A DNA stretch of 64,000 bases from NCBI RefSeq assembly GCF_900113225.1, contig NZ_FOZE01000001.1, positions 806,001-870,000 of the forward strand, in the 5' to 3' direction. Origin of the DNA: Mitsuaria sp. PDC51. Its GTDB lineage: Bacteria > Pseudomonadota > Gammaproteobacteria > Burkholderiales > Burkholderiaceae_C. Both the position numbers and the translations under genes were made by a program. The notes beneath the pieces are model-generated. The model saw only the letters and a program-made list of their open reading frames with translations, searched no databases and was not told the DNA's origin. Shown one piece after another: positions 16,567-25,131 of this stretch (the first letter of the stretch is position 1; each line of letters opens with the position of its first letter).

Positions 16567-16731
16567 GAGGCTCGCCGGACGGGCCGGCGAGCGGGTGGGA
16601 TTCTAGCGGGAGGCGCCGCGGCGCCGGGCCTGCCACCCTGGGGATGTCACAACACGCCTTGCCATCTCGTCTTGCCAATGTGGCCAGCCGATGTGCGTTG
16701 GCCCACGCCTCAATCCTGGAAGGACAGTGAC
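16567..16731. other. Divergent promoter region, no gene seen
   Basis: This spacer holds the start of the riboswitch transcript (minus) and the upstream region of the NmrA-like gene (plus). A GCTCGCCGG / CCGGCGAGC inverted repeat sits at about 16570-16593. No clear -35/-10 pair is visible. Confidence 0.4.
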
Positions 16732-17496
16732 ATGAACGTGACGATCATCGGAGGCAGTGGCCTCATCGGCCGGAAGCTCGGCCCCCTGCTGGAGCGCGCC
16801 GGTCATCGCGTGGTCCTGGCGTCGCCCTCGCAAGGCGTCAACACCTTGACCGGCGAGGGCCTGGCCCAGGCCGTGGCCGGCGCGGACGTGGTGGTGGACG
16901 TCAGCAACTCCCCCTCGTTCGAAGCCCAGGCGGTGCTGCAGTTCTTCCAGACCTCGACGACGAACCTGCTCGCCGCCGAGGCGTCGGCGGGCGTCCGCCA
17001 CCACGTGGCCCTGTCGGTCGTCGGGGCCGACCGGCTCGCCGACAACGGCTACATGCGTGCCAAGGTCGCCCAGGAGGCGCTGATCCAGGAGGGCCGGGTG
17101 CCCTACACGATAGTGCGAGCCACCCAGTTCTTCGAGTTCCTGACCGCGATCGCCGGGGACGGCGCCGAAGGCGACGGCGGCGCGCGCGTGTCGTCGGCGC
17201 TGTTCCAGCCCATGGCGGCCGCGGACGTGGCGGCGGGCCTCGCGGACGTGGTGTCGCGGGCGCCGCGCAACGCCATCGTGGAGATCGGCGGGCCGCAGCG
17301 GCTGCCGATGAGCCAGGCGGTGCAGCGGGCGCTCGAGGCCCACGGCGATGCGCGCCGCGTCGTCCCGGATGCCCAGGCGCCGTACTTCGGCTCCGTGCTG
17401 GACGACGCCTCGCTGGTCGCGGGCGCGGACGCGCAACTCGGCGCGACGAGCCTCGAGGCCTGGCTCGCCAATATTGCGGGCGCGGGCGACCGCTGA
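16732..17496 (+). CDS. NmrA-like / atypical SDR NAD(P)-binding protein
   Basis: This 254-residue protein opens with a Rossmann strand and GGSGLIG (residues 7-13), the glycine motif of NAD(P)-binding atypical short-chain dehydrogenases. The pattern continues with ADVVVDVSNSPSFE, HVALSVVGADRL and PYTIVRATQFFEF, typical of the NmrA-like/YwnB group that acts as redox sensors or reductases. There is no classical YxxxK pair in the expected place. GGAAGGA lies 8 nt before ATG 16732. It is monocistronic, and its substrate is unknown. Confidence 0.85.
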   Translation: MNVTIIGGSGLIGRKLGPLLERAGHRVVLASPSQGVNTLTGEGLAQAVAGADVVVDVSNSPSFEAQAVLQFFQTSTTNLLAAEASAGVRHHVALSVVGADRLADNGYMRAKVAQEALIQEGRVPYTIVRATQFFEFLTAIAGDGAEGDGGARVSSALFQPMAAADVAAGLADVVSRAPRNAIVEIGGPQRLPMSQAVQRALEAHGDARRVVPDAQAPYFGSVLDDASLVAGADAQLGATSLEAWLANIAGAGDR

Positions 17497-17661
17497 GTCG
17501 GAACGCGCGACCGCAGGAATGCGGGAACGCGGCCCTGCGCCGGGTCGCCGTCCGCCCGCGGCACCGGCCCGTTCAACGGCCCCATCCGCAGTTCAGGACA
17601 CGCCCGTCCCCGTCCCTGAGCGCGCCGCATACAACGCCTCCACCATCAAGGAGGATTGAAC

Positions 17662-17982
17662 ATGCATGCGGATTCAGCAGCCGTCGCGGCGGCACGGGCG
17701 GGCGAGGGGCAGGCGCCGCTCGCTCCCCCTCGGAAGAAGGGCTACTTCCTGGCCAACGTCGCCACCGTGCTCGCCCTGGCGGTCGGCGCGGCGGCGACCT
17801 GGATCACGGCGATGGCGCTCGTGGAAGCCTATGGCATCGGCCCGCACAACTTCGGCCAGGCGGTCCAGGCGGCGCGGCGGGAAGCTCCCGGCGTCGGCCT
17901 GTACCTGCTCGACGCCGGCGCGCTCGCCGTCGTGGCCGTGCTCTCCTGGCTGGCCGCGCGAGGCTATCGGTCCGGGCGCTGA
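17662..17982 (+). CDS. Small membrane protein of unknown function
   Basis: This 106-residue protein has a polar N-terminus (about 30 residues) and two hydrophobic helices (about 30-53 and 78-98) joined by a basic periplasmic or cytoplasmic loop (QAVQAARREAPG). AAGGAGG lies 7 nt before ATG 17662, a strong ribosome site; a TTG two codons earlier is less likely. No family was recognised. It lies between the NmrA-like gene and the PspA-flotillin operon but is separated from each by more than 150 bp. Confidence 0.7.
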   Translation: MHADSAAVAAARAGEGQAPLAPPRKKGYFLANVATVLALAVGAAATWITAMALVEAYGIGPHNFGQAVQAARREAPGVGLYLLDAGALAVVAVLSWLAARGYRSGR

Positions 17983-18096
17983 GGTTCGACATCTCCCACC
18001 AATGGGGGAAAGCGATTGACGTCGACGCCACGGACCGGTCCACTCCGCCCTCGTGAGCGCGCCCAGGACGCGGCAAAACCTGCGTGAGGCGCCGGA

Positions 18097-18144
18097 AATT
18101 CGAATGCATTCGCCTGTTGACGGATGAATTCGAATGAATACACT
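18097..18144 (+). promoter_or_regulatory. Promoter of the PspA/flotillin operon with repeated ATTCGAAT sites
   Basis: TTGACG (18117-18122) and TACACT (18139-18144) are 16 bp apart and form a good sigma-70 promoter. AATTCGAATG occurs at 18097-18106 and again at 18127-18136, exactly 30 bp apart. The first copy overlaps a 12-bp palindrome CGAATGCATTCG (18101-18112); the second sits in the -35/-10 spacer. The arrangement suits a repressor or stress regulator, which is not identified. Confidence 0.6.
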
Positions 18145-18177
18145 GGGCCGGTCCCAACGGTTTCAAGCCTCATCGTC

Positions 18178-18696
18178 ATGAACGCGAGCAGCCCGCCGCC
18201 CACCATGGAGCCCTTGTCGGCCCGCATTCCCAGCGACCTGTACCTCTGGCTCGCCCAACTGCAGGTCGAAGGGGCGACGACCAACAGCGACAAGCTGCGC
18301 GTGCTGCTCGGCCAGCTCAAGCGCCAGCACGACGGCGCCTTCGACTACGTCGCCGCCCATGCCTGGACCCGCGACCTCACCGCGCGGCTGCGCGAGGCGC
18401 TGGTCCGGATCGAGAGCGAGAGCGGCCACCACTCCGAGGTCGTCAGCCTGTTGCTGGACCACTTCGTCGCGGCCCTGGCGTTGGCCATCAGCCAGGCCCC
18501 GGCCGACGCCGACGACGCCCGCAAGTTCGAGGAGGCGCTGGTGCGTCGCGCCGCCACCCTGTGCGAGACCCTGCTGCGCCAGGGCACGCCGCTCACCGCC
18601 GCGGCCTACGACCCGCAGGTCGTGAGACGTCACCTCGGGCCGACCCTGGACCTCGCCCATCCCCTGCAAGCCACTTCGTCCTCGAAAGGATCCTGA
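18178..18696 (+). CDS. Protein of unknown function, first gene of the PspA/flotillin operon
   Basis: This 172-residue soluble, mostly helical protein has no signal peptide. It has a segment LSARIPSDLYLWLAQLQVEGATTNSDKLR-like near residues 13-42 that resembles the ends of ribbon-helix-helix or YjfI-type proteins, then amphipathic helices rich in Ala/Leu/Glu. No firm family was assigned. ATG 18178 was chosen because it lies about 28 nt after the predicted transcription start; 18124 lies inside the promoter. The stop is one base from the pspA-like ATG. Its place at the head of the operon suggests a regulator or partner of the PspA-like protein. Confidence 0.65.
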   Translation: MNASSPPPTMEPLSARIPSDLYLWLAQLQVEGATTNSDKLRVLLGQLKRQHDGAFDYVAAHAWTRDLTARLREALVRIESESGHHSEVVSLLLDHFVAALALAISQAPADADDARKFEEALVRRAATLCETLLRQGTPLTAAAYDPQVVRRHLGPTLDLAHPLQATSSSKGS

Positions 18697-18697
18697 G

Positions 18698-19366
18698 ATG
18701 ACCGACTCCCTGAAGACCCGCGTGGGCCGCGTGATCGCCGGCAGCGTGCACGCGCTCCTCGACCGCATCGAGGATCAGGCGCCCGAGGCGACGATGGAGC
18801 AGTCCCTCCGCGAGGCCGACGCCGTCATCGACGAAGTGCGTCATGAGCTGGGCACCGTGTCGGCCAACCGCCACCTGTCGCAGCGCCAGCACGCCAACCT
18901 GAACCAGCTGCACGCGACCCTGTCGTCGCAGATCGACGAGGCGATGAGCGCCGGCCGCGAGGACCTGGCCCGCGCCGCCGTGGCCCGCCAGCTCGACATC
19001 GAGGCCCAGCTGCCGGTGCTCGAGACCACGCTGGCCGAGCACGCGCGCCAGGAAAGCGAGCTGACCGGCTTCGTCGCCGCGCTGCTCGCGAAGAAGCGCG
19101 AGATGCAGGACGCGCTGGCCGAGTTCCGCAAGAGCCGCGCCGCCGCCGCGACCGCGACGGCACCCACCGGTGCCGGCAGCGCGGCCCACCGCATCGGCAA
19201 GGTCACCGACGCCTTCGACCGCGTCTACGAGCGCCAGACCGGTCTCTCCGGCACCGTTCGTCAGAACAGCCTGCAACAGGCCGCGCAGCTCAAGGAGCTC
19301 GATGACCTGGTCCGCGACAACAAGATCGCCGAGCGCATGGCGCAGCTGAAGGCCGCCAAGTCATGA
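18698..19366 (+). CDS. PspA/IM30 family protein
   Basis: This 222-residue protein is almost entirely charged alpha helix with long coiled coils (about 25-150) and a short Ala/Thr linker (about 147-163), as in the PspA/IM30/ESCRT-III-like family. These peripheral membrane proteins stabilise damaged inner membrane. It is the YjfJ-like short form. It is coupled on both sides, with a one-base gap from the upstream stop and ATGA overlap with the yqiJ-like gene at 19363. Joint action with YqiJ and flotillin is inferred from the operon. Confidence 0.85.
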   Translation: MTDSLKTRVGRVIAGSVHALLDRIEDQAPEATMEQSLREADAVIDEVRHELGTVSANRHLSQRQHANLNQLHATLSSQIDEAMSAGREDLARAAVARQLDIEAQLPVLETTLAEHARQESELTGFVAALLAKKREMQDALAEFRKSRAAAATATAPTGAGSAAHRIGKVTDAFDRVYERQTGLSGTVRQNSLQQAAQLKELDDLVRDNKIAERMAQLKAAKS

Positions 19367-19989
19367 GCCTGTTCACCGCGCAGGAGAACCTGCCGTTCGG
19401 GATCGGCTTCGCGCTGATCGTCGGCATCGCGGTGGTCGAGGGCGCCGGCATGTTGATCTCGCTCAGCCCCAGCAACCTGATCGACGACTGGCTGCCCGAG
19501 GTCGACGGCGACTCCGGCCTGGACCGCGTGCTGGGCTGGCTGCACCTGGGCAAGGTCCCGGCGCTGGTCCTGCTGCTGCTGTTCCTGACGGGTTACACCG
19601 TCTTCGGCTACAGCCTGCAGGTCGTGATGAACGGCCTCTTCGGCGGCTACTTGCCCGCCGCGGTGGCCGGCCTCGCGGCGGTGCCGGCGGGGCTGGCGAC
19701 GGTGAGAGGCCTGGGCGCGTTGATCGCGCACATCATTCCGCAGGACGAGACCAGCGCCGTCAGCGAGCAGAGCCTGGTGGGCCGCGTCGGGGTCGTCGTG
19801 ACCGGTTCGGCCCGGCGCGGGCTCGCGGCGCAGGCGCGGGTCAAGGACGTCCACGGTCGCTCGCACTACCTGATGGTCGAGCCCGATGTGGATGACGAGG
19901 TCTTCCAGGAGGGAGCGCAGGTGCTGATCGTCAGCAAGGCCGGCGCGTTCTACCGCTGCATCGCCAATCCGCATCCGACCTTGATGTAG
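19363..19989 (+). CDS. yqiJ: YqiJ-like NfeD-family membrane protein (OB fold)
   Basis: This 208-residue protein has three or four hydrophobic helices in the first 125 residues (FGIGFALIVGIAVVEGAGMLI, then LVLLLLFLTGYTVFGY) and a C-terminal OB-fold domain (about 135-205, GRVGVVVTGSARRG ... GAQVLIVSKAGAFYRC). YqiJ/NfeD proteins are partners of flotillin-type SPFH proteins and are encoded next to them. The ATG overlaps the pspA-like stop, and the flotillin gene follows after 87 bp. Confidence 0.85.
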   Translation: MSLFTAQENLPFGIGFALIVGIAVVEGAGMLISLSPSNLIDDWLPEVDGDSGLDRVLGWLHLGKVPALVLLLLFLTGYTVFGYSLQVVMNGLFGGYLPAAVAGLAAVPAGLATVRGLGALIAHIIPQDETSAVSEQSLVGRVGVVVTGSARRGLAAQARVKDVHGRSHYLMVEPDVDDEVFQEGAQVLIVSKAGAFYRCIANPHPTLM

Positions 19990-20076
19990 CGCGGCGCCAC
20001 GGAGGGCGCATCGTGCCGCTGCCGCCGATTTCCATACCAACACGGATTCCAAGTTTCTTGAGGGAGTAACCAGTCC

Positions 20077-21834
20077 ATGAGCAATCTGATCGAGCTGCTG
20101 ACCATCGCGGGCATCGCCCTGGTCGCGCTACTGACCATCGGCTTCGTCTTCGCGCGCCTGTACAAGCGTTCGACGAAGGAGACCGCCTTCGTCCGCACCG
20201 GCCTGGGCGGCCAGAAGGTCATCATGGACGGCGGCGCGATCGTGCTGCCGGTGTTCCATGAGCGGGTGCTGGTCAACATGAACACGCTCAAGCTCGAGGT
20301 GCAGCGCCGCGAGCGCGAGAGCCTGATCACCCGCGACCGCATGCGCGTCGACGTGACCGCGGCCTTCTTCGTGCGGGTCAAGCAGACCGAGGAGGCGGTC
20401 AGCATCGCCGCGCAGACGCTGGGCGCCCGCACGATGAGCCCGGACGAGCTCAAGGCGCTGGTGGAGGACAAGTTCGTCGACTCGCTGCGCGCGACGGCCG
20501 CCACGATGTCCATCCAGGAGCTGCAGGACAAGCGCCGCGACTTCGTCCAGGCGGTGCAGAACGCCGTCGCGGAGGACCTCGAGAAGAACGGCCTCGAACT
20601 GGAATCGGTGTCGCTGACCAGCCTCGACCAGACGGACAAGCAGTTCTTCAACCCGAACAACGCCTTCGACGCCGAAGGCCTGACGCGGCTGACCGAGCAG
20701 ACCGAGGCGCGCCGCAAGCAGCGCAACGACGTGGAGCAGGACACCGAGGTGCAGGTCCGGACCAAGAACCTGGATGCGACGCGGCAGAAGCTCAACATCG
20801 AGAAGGACCAGGAGTTCGCGACGCTGTCCCAGCAGCGCGAGATCGAGATCACCCGGGCCGAGCAGGTCGCGCTGATCGCATCGCAGCAGGCTGAGCGCAC
20901 CCGCCAGGCCGAGGCGGCGAAGATCGAGGCTGAGCGCCAGGTCAGCCAGAAGCGCATCGAGGCGGATCGCGAGATCAAGTCGGCGGAGATCGAGAAGAAC
21001 CTGGTCGTGCAGACCCGCGAGATCGAACTCGAGCGCAAGACCGAGATGCAACGCGCCGAGCAGCGCAAGCAGGTCGAGATCGCTCGCCAGGACACGCAGA
21101 TCGCGATCGCGACGAAGTCGCGCGAGCAGTCCGATGCCGACGCGGCCGCCAACATGGCCCGCGCGGACGCGGTCAAGGCCGAGGAACTGGTGAACACGGC
21201 GCGGCAGGTGGCCGTCGCCGAGCGCGAGAAGAACATCCAGCTGATCGAGGCCTCCAAGGAAGCCGAACAGCTCGCCATCGCCGTGCGGGTGTCCGCATCG
21301 GCGGAAAAGGAGGCGGCGCTGGACCGCGCCGAGGCGCTGACCATCGAGGCCCAGGCCAAGCAGGCCGCGGCGCTGGCGGAAGCCGAAGGCCGCCGGGCGA
21401 TCAACGAGGCGCTGAACACTCTGTCCGCCGCGCAGATCGACCTGCAGGTCCGCACGATGCTGCTGCAGCAGCTGCCCAACATCCTGGAGCAGGCGGTGCG
21501 TCCGATGGAGAAGATCGATTCGATCCGCATCTTCCAGGTCAACGGCATGCCGGGCGCGAGCAACGATGGCGGCGCGGCGAGCGGGCAGGGCGGCGCGGGC
21601 GGCCCCGGTGCGGGCGTCGGGGCGACCTTCCCGGAGCAGGTGATGAACTCGGCGCTGCAGTACCAGATCGCCAAGCCCATCGTCGATGCGGTGATGAAGG
21701 ACGCCGGGCTGTCCAACGAAGGCATCACCGGCGTGGCGCAGTCTTTGGCCGGCATGCTGGGGCAGGGCAACGGCGCACCGGTCCCTCAGGTCCCGCATGC
21801 GGCGCAGAAGTCGATCGACGGCCCGCACGCCTGA
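20077..21834 (+). CDS. yqiK: Flotillin family SPFH protein (YqiK)
   Basis: This 585-residue protein has an N-terminal membrane helix (about 6-27), an SPFH/Band 7 domain (about 30-215; KVIMDGGAIVLPVFHERVLV, RVDVTAAFFVRV) and a long Glu/Ala/Lys/Arg coiled coil (about 220-470) with the repeated heptads of flotillins. A Gly/Ala-rich C-terminal tail (about 495-585) completes it. Flotillins form large cages or rafts in the inner membrane and affect fluidity and stress tolerance. GGGAG precedes the ATG by about 10 nt. It is the last gene of the operon and is followed by a strong hairpin. Confidence 0.92.
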   Translation: MSNLIELLTIAGIALVALLTIGFVFARLYKRSTKETAFVRTGLGGQKVIMDGGAIVLPVFHERVLVNMNTLKLEVQRRERESLITRDRMRVDVTAAFFVRVKQTEEAVSIAAQTLGARTMSPDELKALVEDKFVDSLRATAATMSIQELQDKRRDFVQAVQNAVAEDLEKNGLELESVSLTSLDQTDKQFFNPNNAFDAEGLTRLTEQTEARRKQRNDVEQDTEVQVRTKNLDATRQKLNIEKDQEFATLSQQREIEITRAEQVALIASQQAERTRQAEAAKIEAERQVSQKRIEADREIKSAEIEKNLVVQTREIELERKTEMQRAEQRKQVEIARQDTQIAIATKSREQSDADAAANMARADAVKAEELVNTARQVAVAEREKNIQLIEASKEAEQLAIAVRVSASAEKEAALDRAEALTIEAQAKQAAALAEAEGRRAINEALNTLSAAQIDLQVRTMLLQQLPNILEQAVRPMEKIDSIRIFQVNGMPGASNDGGAASGQGGAGGPGAGVGATFPEQVMNSALQYQIAKPIVDAVMKDAGLSNEGITGVAQSLAGMLGQGNGAPVPQVPHAAQKSIDGPHA

Positions 21835-21855
21835 TCAGCTAACGCTGGAGGGAAT

Positions 21856-21890
21856 GAAGCCCGCTGGTGAAAGCCAGCGGGCTTCTTGCC
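21856..21890 (+). terminator. Terminator of the PspA/flotillin operon
   Basis: A perfect 12-bp stem, GAAGCCCGCTGG (21856-21867) with CCAGCGGGCTTC (21874-21885), is followed by TTGCCTT. The T tract is weak but the hairpin is very stable. Confidence 0.75.
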
Positions 21891-22015
21891 TTCACACAGG
21901 AGAGTTCCGCGAGTCAGGCCGCGAGGGCGAGTCGGGCGTCGTGCTCCTCACCTCACGGCTGCATATCGAGTTGATCGTTCGCAAGTCTTGGCCGAGGCAG
22001 ATAATCCTCGCCGCC

Positions 22016-24865
22016 ATGGACGATCCCTCAGTTCCCCTGTCGTTGCGCTTCGGCCCGTTCGCCTTCGACGAGGCGAATGCGCGGCTCTTGGCCGAGGGAC
22101 AGGCGATCGCTCTGGCGCCCAAGGCCTTCGGCGTCCTCACGGAGCTGCTGCGCCATGCCGGCACGCTCGTGACCAAGGACGCGCTGCTCGACAGCGTCTG
22201 GGGCCATCGCCACGTGAGCGAATCCGTGCTCAAGACCACGATCAGCGAACTGCGCGCCGCGCTCGGCGATGACGCGAAGCATCCGCGCTGGGTCGAGACC
22301 GCCTCGCGGCGCGGCTACCGCTTCATCGGCCCGATCGAGGGCACGGCCACCGCGGTCAACGAGCAGCGCGGGCTCATCGGCCGCGAGCCTGAACTCGCCC
22401 GCCTGCGCGCCGCCTGGTCGCGCGCCGGGGCCGGACAGCGCCAGCTGTGCTGCGTCGCCGGCGAGGCCGGCATCGGCAAGACCGCGATGATCGACGCCTT
22501 CGTCGCGTCGCTCGGTGACGCCGCCACCGCCCACGGCCAGTGCATCGAGCAGGTCGGCGAGGGCGAGCCCTACCTGCCGGTGCTGGACGCGCTCGCCGGT
22601 CTGGCGCGCACGGATGCGTCGCTCGTCACGCAGCTGCGCCGCGTCGCGCCGACCTGGCTGCTGCAGCTGCCCTGGCTCATCGACCGCGAGGAACAGGAAC
22701 GGCTGCAGGCCGGCCTCGCCAGCGCCACGCAAGACCGCATGCTCCGCGAGTTCTCGGAGCTGGTGGAGCAGCTCACCGCCGTTCGGCCGCTGCTGCTCGT
22801 CACCGAGGACCTGCACTGGTGCGACGAGGCCACCGTGCGTCTGATCGACCACGTCGCGCGCCGCCGCCCACCGGCGCGCCTGATGTGGATCGTCACCTAC
22901 CGCACGCCGGAACTCGTCGCCAACGACCATCCGCTCAACGGCCTGCGCCACGAACTGCGCGCCCGCCGGCTGTGCGAGGAACTGCTGCTCGATCCCTTCA
23001 GCGAGGCCGAGCTCGCTGCCTACCTCGCGCGGCACCGGCCTGGCCTAGCCGCCGACGAGGCGCATGTCCGCCGCCTGCACCGCCAGACCGACGGCTTGCC
23101 GCTGTTCGTCGCCAACGCGGTCGACGAGCTGTCCACGGCCACGACCTCAGGCGACGCCGGCTCGCACGACGACTGGGCGGTGCCCGATTCGCTGGCCGGC
23201 GTCATCGAGCGCCAGCGTGCCCGCTTGGCGCCGGACGCCGCCGCGCTGCTGGAAGCCGCCGCCGTCTGCGGCGTTGAGTTCGCCTGCTCGATCGTGGCTC
23301 ACATGCTGGGCAGCGATGCCGCCACCGTCGCGGCGGACTGCGATGAACTCGCGCGCCGCCAGGCCTGGCTGGCGCCGGCCGCGCTGGAGCCGCTGGCCGA
23401 TGGCACGCTGGAGGCGAGATTCACCTTCCGTCATGCGCTGTACCGGCAGGTGCTCTATCAACGCATCGCGCCGTCGACGCGCGTGTCGCTGCATCGGCGC
23501 GCCGCGGCCGCGCTCGAGCAATGGCGCGCCGATCGCATCGACGCGGTCGCCGCCGCGCTCGCGCTGCACCACGAGCGCGGTCTCGACGCGCTGGCCGCCA
23601 TGCGGGCCTACGCGGCGGCCGGCGAACGCGCGCTCGGGCGCTTCGCGCCGCACGAGACCCTGTTGCTGGTCACACGCGGCCTGACCCTGCTCGACCGCGC
23701 GTCCGAAGGCGAGGCCCGCTGCGAGGCGGAACTCGCGCTCCAGCAACTGCGCGGCGCCGCGCTCGCCCAGTCGACGGGTGTGACGACACCGGAAGGCCGA
23801 GCCGCCTATCTCCGCTGCGCGACGCTGTGCGAGCTGCTCCCGCCGACCCGACCGCGCGCCTGGGTGATGACCGGCCTGGTCTGGATGTTCACCGCGTCCG
23901 GCGAATACCTGCAGGCCGAGGCCATCGCGCTGCGGCTGTGCGCCGCGGCCGATGCCTTCGACGACGACCTGCTGCGCGCCGCCGGCGCCGTGTCCCTGGC
24001 CGTGACGCTGCTGCAGCGTGGCCGGATCAGGGAGGCGATGCCGTTGGTGCTGCGGGCCCGCGCCTTGACCGAAGCGCTCGGCCATCCGCGCCTGCCGGCG
24101 ACGGTGATGCATGACCCGTCCGCGCTGGCGTGGGGCGTCGGCGCGGTCGTGCATGCGTACACGGGCGCTGTCGAGTTCGCCCGGCAATGGGCCGAGGCGG
24201 GCGCCGCGCGTGCCGCCGAGATCGGCGTGCCGGTGATGCGGGGCTTCGCGGCGCGCTGCGCGAGCATCGTCGATGTGCGCTTCGGCCGCGCGCAGCAGGT
24301 GCTGGCCCGGACGCAGCGGATGCGCGAACTGGTGCGGGAGCATCAACTGGGCCAGGGCGAGGGCCCGAGCCGCGCCATGCTGGGCTGGGCCCGCGCGCGC
24401 ACCGGCGATGCCGCCGGGCTGTCCGACGTCGAGGCCGGCTGCGCCGCCCATGCGGCGACGGGGGCCTGGTTCGAGGCGTCCGGATTGCGGTGGATGGCGG
24501 TGGACGCCGCGCTCGCCAGCAACGACCTGACCGCGGCGCGGCGTCATCTGGACGACGGCTTCGCGATGGCTCAACGACTGGGCGAGACCCTGCATCTCCC
24601 CGACCTGTGGGCGGCCCGCGCCACCCTGGCCGAGCGCGAAGGTGACCTCACCGCCGCGCGGGAGGCGGCCGGGACCTCCGCGCGCCTGGCGGCGGAGCAG
24701 GGCGCGTTGACGGCGGAGCTCATCGCGCGCCTGGCGCTGTGCGAGCTGCCAGGCGCCTCGCCGGCCGAACGGGACGACCTGCGCGCGCTGCGCGCCCGCT
24801 GGCACGACGCGACGCCCTGGCCGGTGCTGGCGCGCGTGGACGCGCTGCTCGCCGCCAGCGCCTGA
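22016..24865 (+). CDS. Winged-helix transcriptional regulator with AAA-type ATPase and helical repeats
   Basis: This 949-residue regulator has an OmpR/PhoB-type winged helix (about 8-105; LLRHAGTLVTKDALLDSVWG, RRGYRFIG) and a STAND-like ATPase domain (about 120-480). Walker A GEAGIGKT is at 149-156 and a Walker B-like strand LLLVTEDLHWCDE follows. TPR-like helical repeats fill the C-terminus (about 560-940). Such proteins switch on nearby genes in response to an unknown signal. ATG 22016 begins the winged helix; the upstream open frame is non-coding. It is followed by the 11-nt repeat array and, in the same direction, the efflux operon, which is its likely target by position. Confidence 0.85.
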   Translation: MDDPSVPLSLRFGPFAFDEANARLLAEGQAIALAPKAFGVLTELLRHAGTLVTKDALLDSVWGHRHVSESVLKTTISELRAALGDDAKHPRWVETASRRGYRFIGPIEGTATAVNEQRGLIGREPELARLRAAWSRAGAGQRQLCCVAGEAGIGKTAMIDAFVASLGDAATAHGQCIEQVGEGEPYLPVLDALAGLARTDASLVTQLRRVAPTWLLQLPWLIDREEQERLQAGLASATQDRMLREFSELVEQLTAVRPLLLVTEDLHWCDEATVRLIDHVARRRPPARLMWIVTYRTPELVANDHPLNGLRHELRARRLCEELLLDPFSEAELAAYLARHRPGLAADEAHVRRLHRQTDGLPLFVANAVDELSTATTSGDAGSHDDWAVPDSLAGVIERQRARLAPDAAALLEAAAVCGVEFACSIVAHMLGSDAATVAADCDELARRQAWLAPAALEPLADGTLEARFTFRHALYRQVLYQRIAPSTRVSLHRRAAAALEQWRADRIDAVAAALALHHERGLDALAAMRAYAAAGERALGRFAPHETLLLVTRGLTLLDRASEGEARCEAELALQQLRGAALAQSTGVTTPEGRAAYLRCATLCELLPPTRPRAWVMTGLVWMFTASGEYLQAEAIALRLCAAADAFDDDLLRAAGAVSLAVTLLQRGRIREAMPLVLRARALTEALGHPRLPATVMHDPSALAWGVGAVVHAYTGAVEFARQWAEAGAARAAEIGVPVMRGFAARCASIVDVRFGRAQQVLARTQRMRELVREHQLGQGEGPSRAMLGWARARTGDAAGLSDVEAGCAAHAATGAWFEASGLRWMAVDAALASNDLTAARRHLDDGFAMAQRLGETLHLPDLWAARATLAEREGDLTAAREAAGTSARLAAEQGALTAELIARLALCELPGASPAERDDLRALRARWHDATPWPVLARVDALLAASA

Positions 24866-24876
24866 CGCGCGGCGCC

Positions 24877-25063
24877 GGCCACGCTTCGGCCAGGCATCGG
24901 CGAGGCACCGGTCAGGCACCGGTCAGGCAACGGGCACGTATTGGCCAGACATCGGCCAGACATCGACCGGGCGCCGCCCGGACCCGTCGTCCTGACCGCC
25001 CGGCGCCCGATCCCGACCATTCCCGGACCGTTCCCCGACCGTTCCCGAACGACTTCCCGGACC
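24877..25063. repeat. Tandem array with 11-nt period, 17 units
   Basis: The 187 bp divide into exactly 17 units of 11 nt. Units 1-9 (24877-24975) follow the theme GGYCAGGCATC with variants (for example GGTCAGGCACC at 24910-24920, GGCCAGACATC twice at 24943-24964). Units 13-17 (25009-25063) follow TTCCCGGACCG. Units 10-12 are more diverged. It lies between the regulator gene and the efflux operon. It has no spacers and is not CRISPR. Confidence 0.8.
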
Positions 25064-25131
25064 CTCGTCCCTACGCTTCAGTCCATGGCCGATGCGCTCC
25101 CGCGCCGGCCGCAACGACTGGAGAAAAGACG

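Noticed and set aside
24877-25063. CRISPR-like array
   Set aside because: Units are 11 nt, contiguous and without spacers; no cas genes are nearby.
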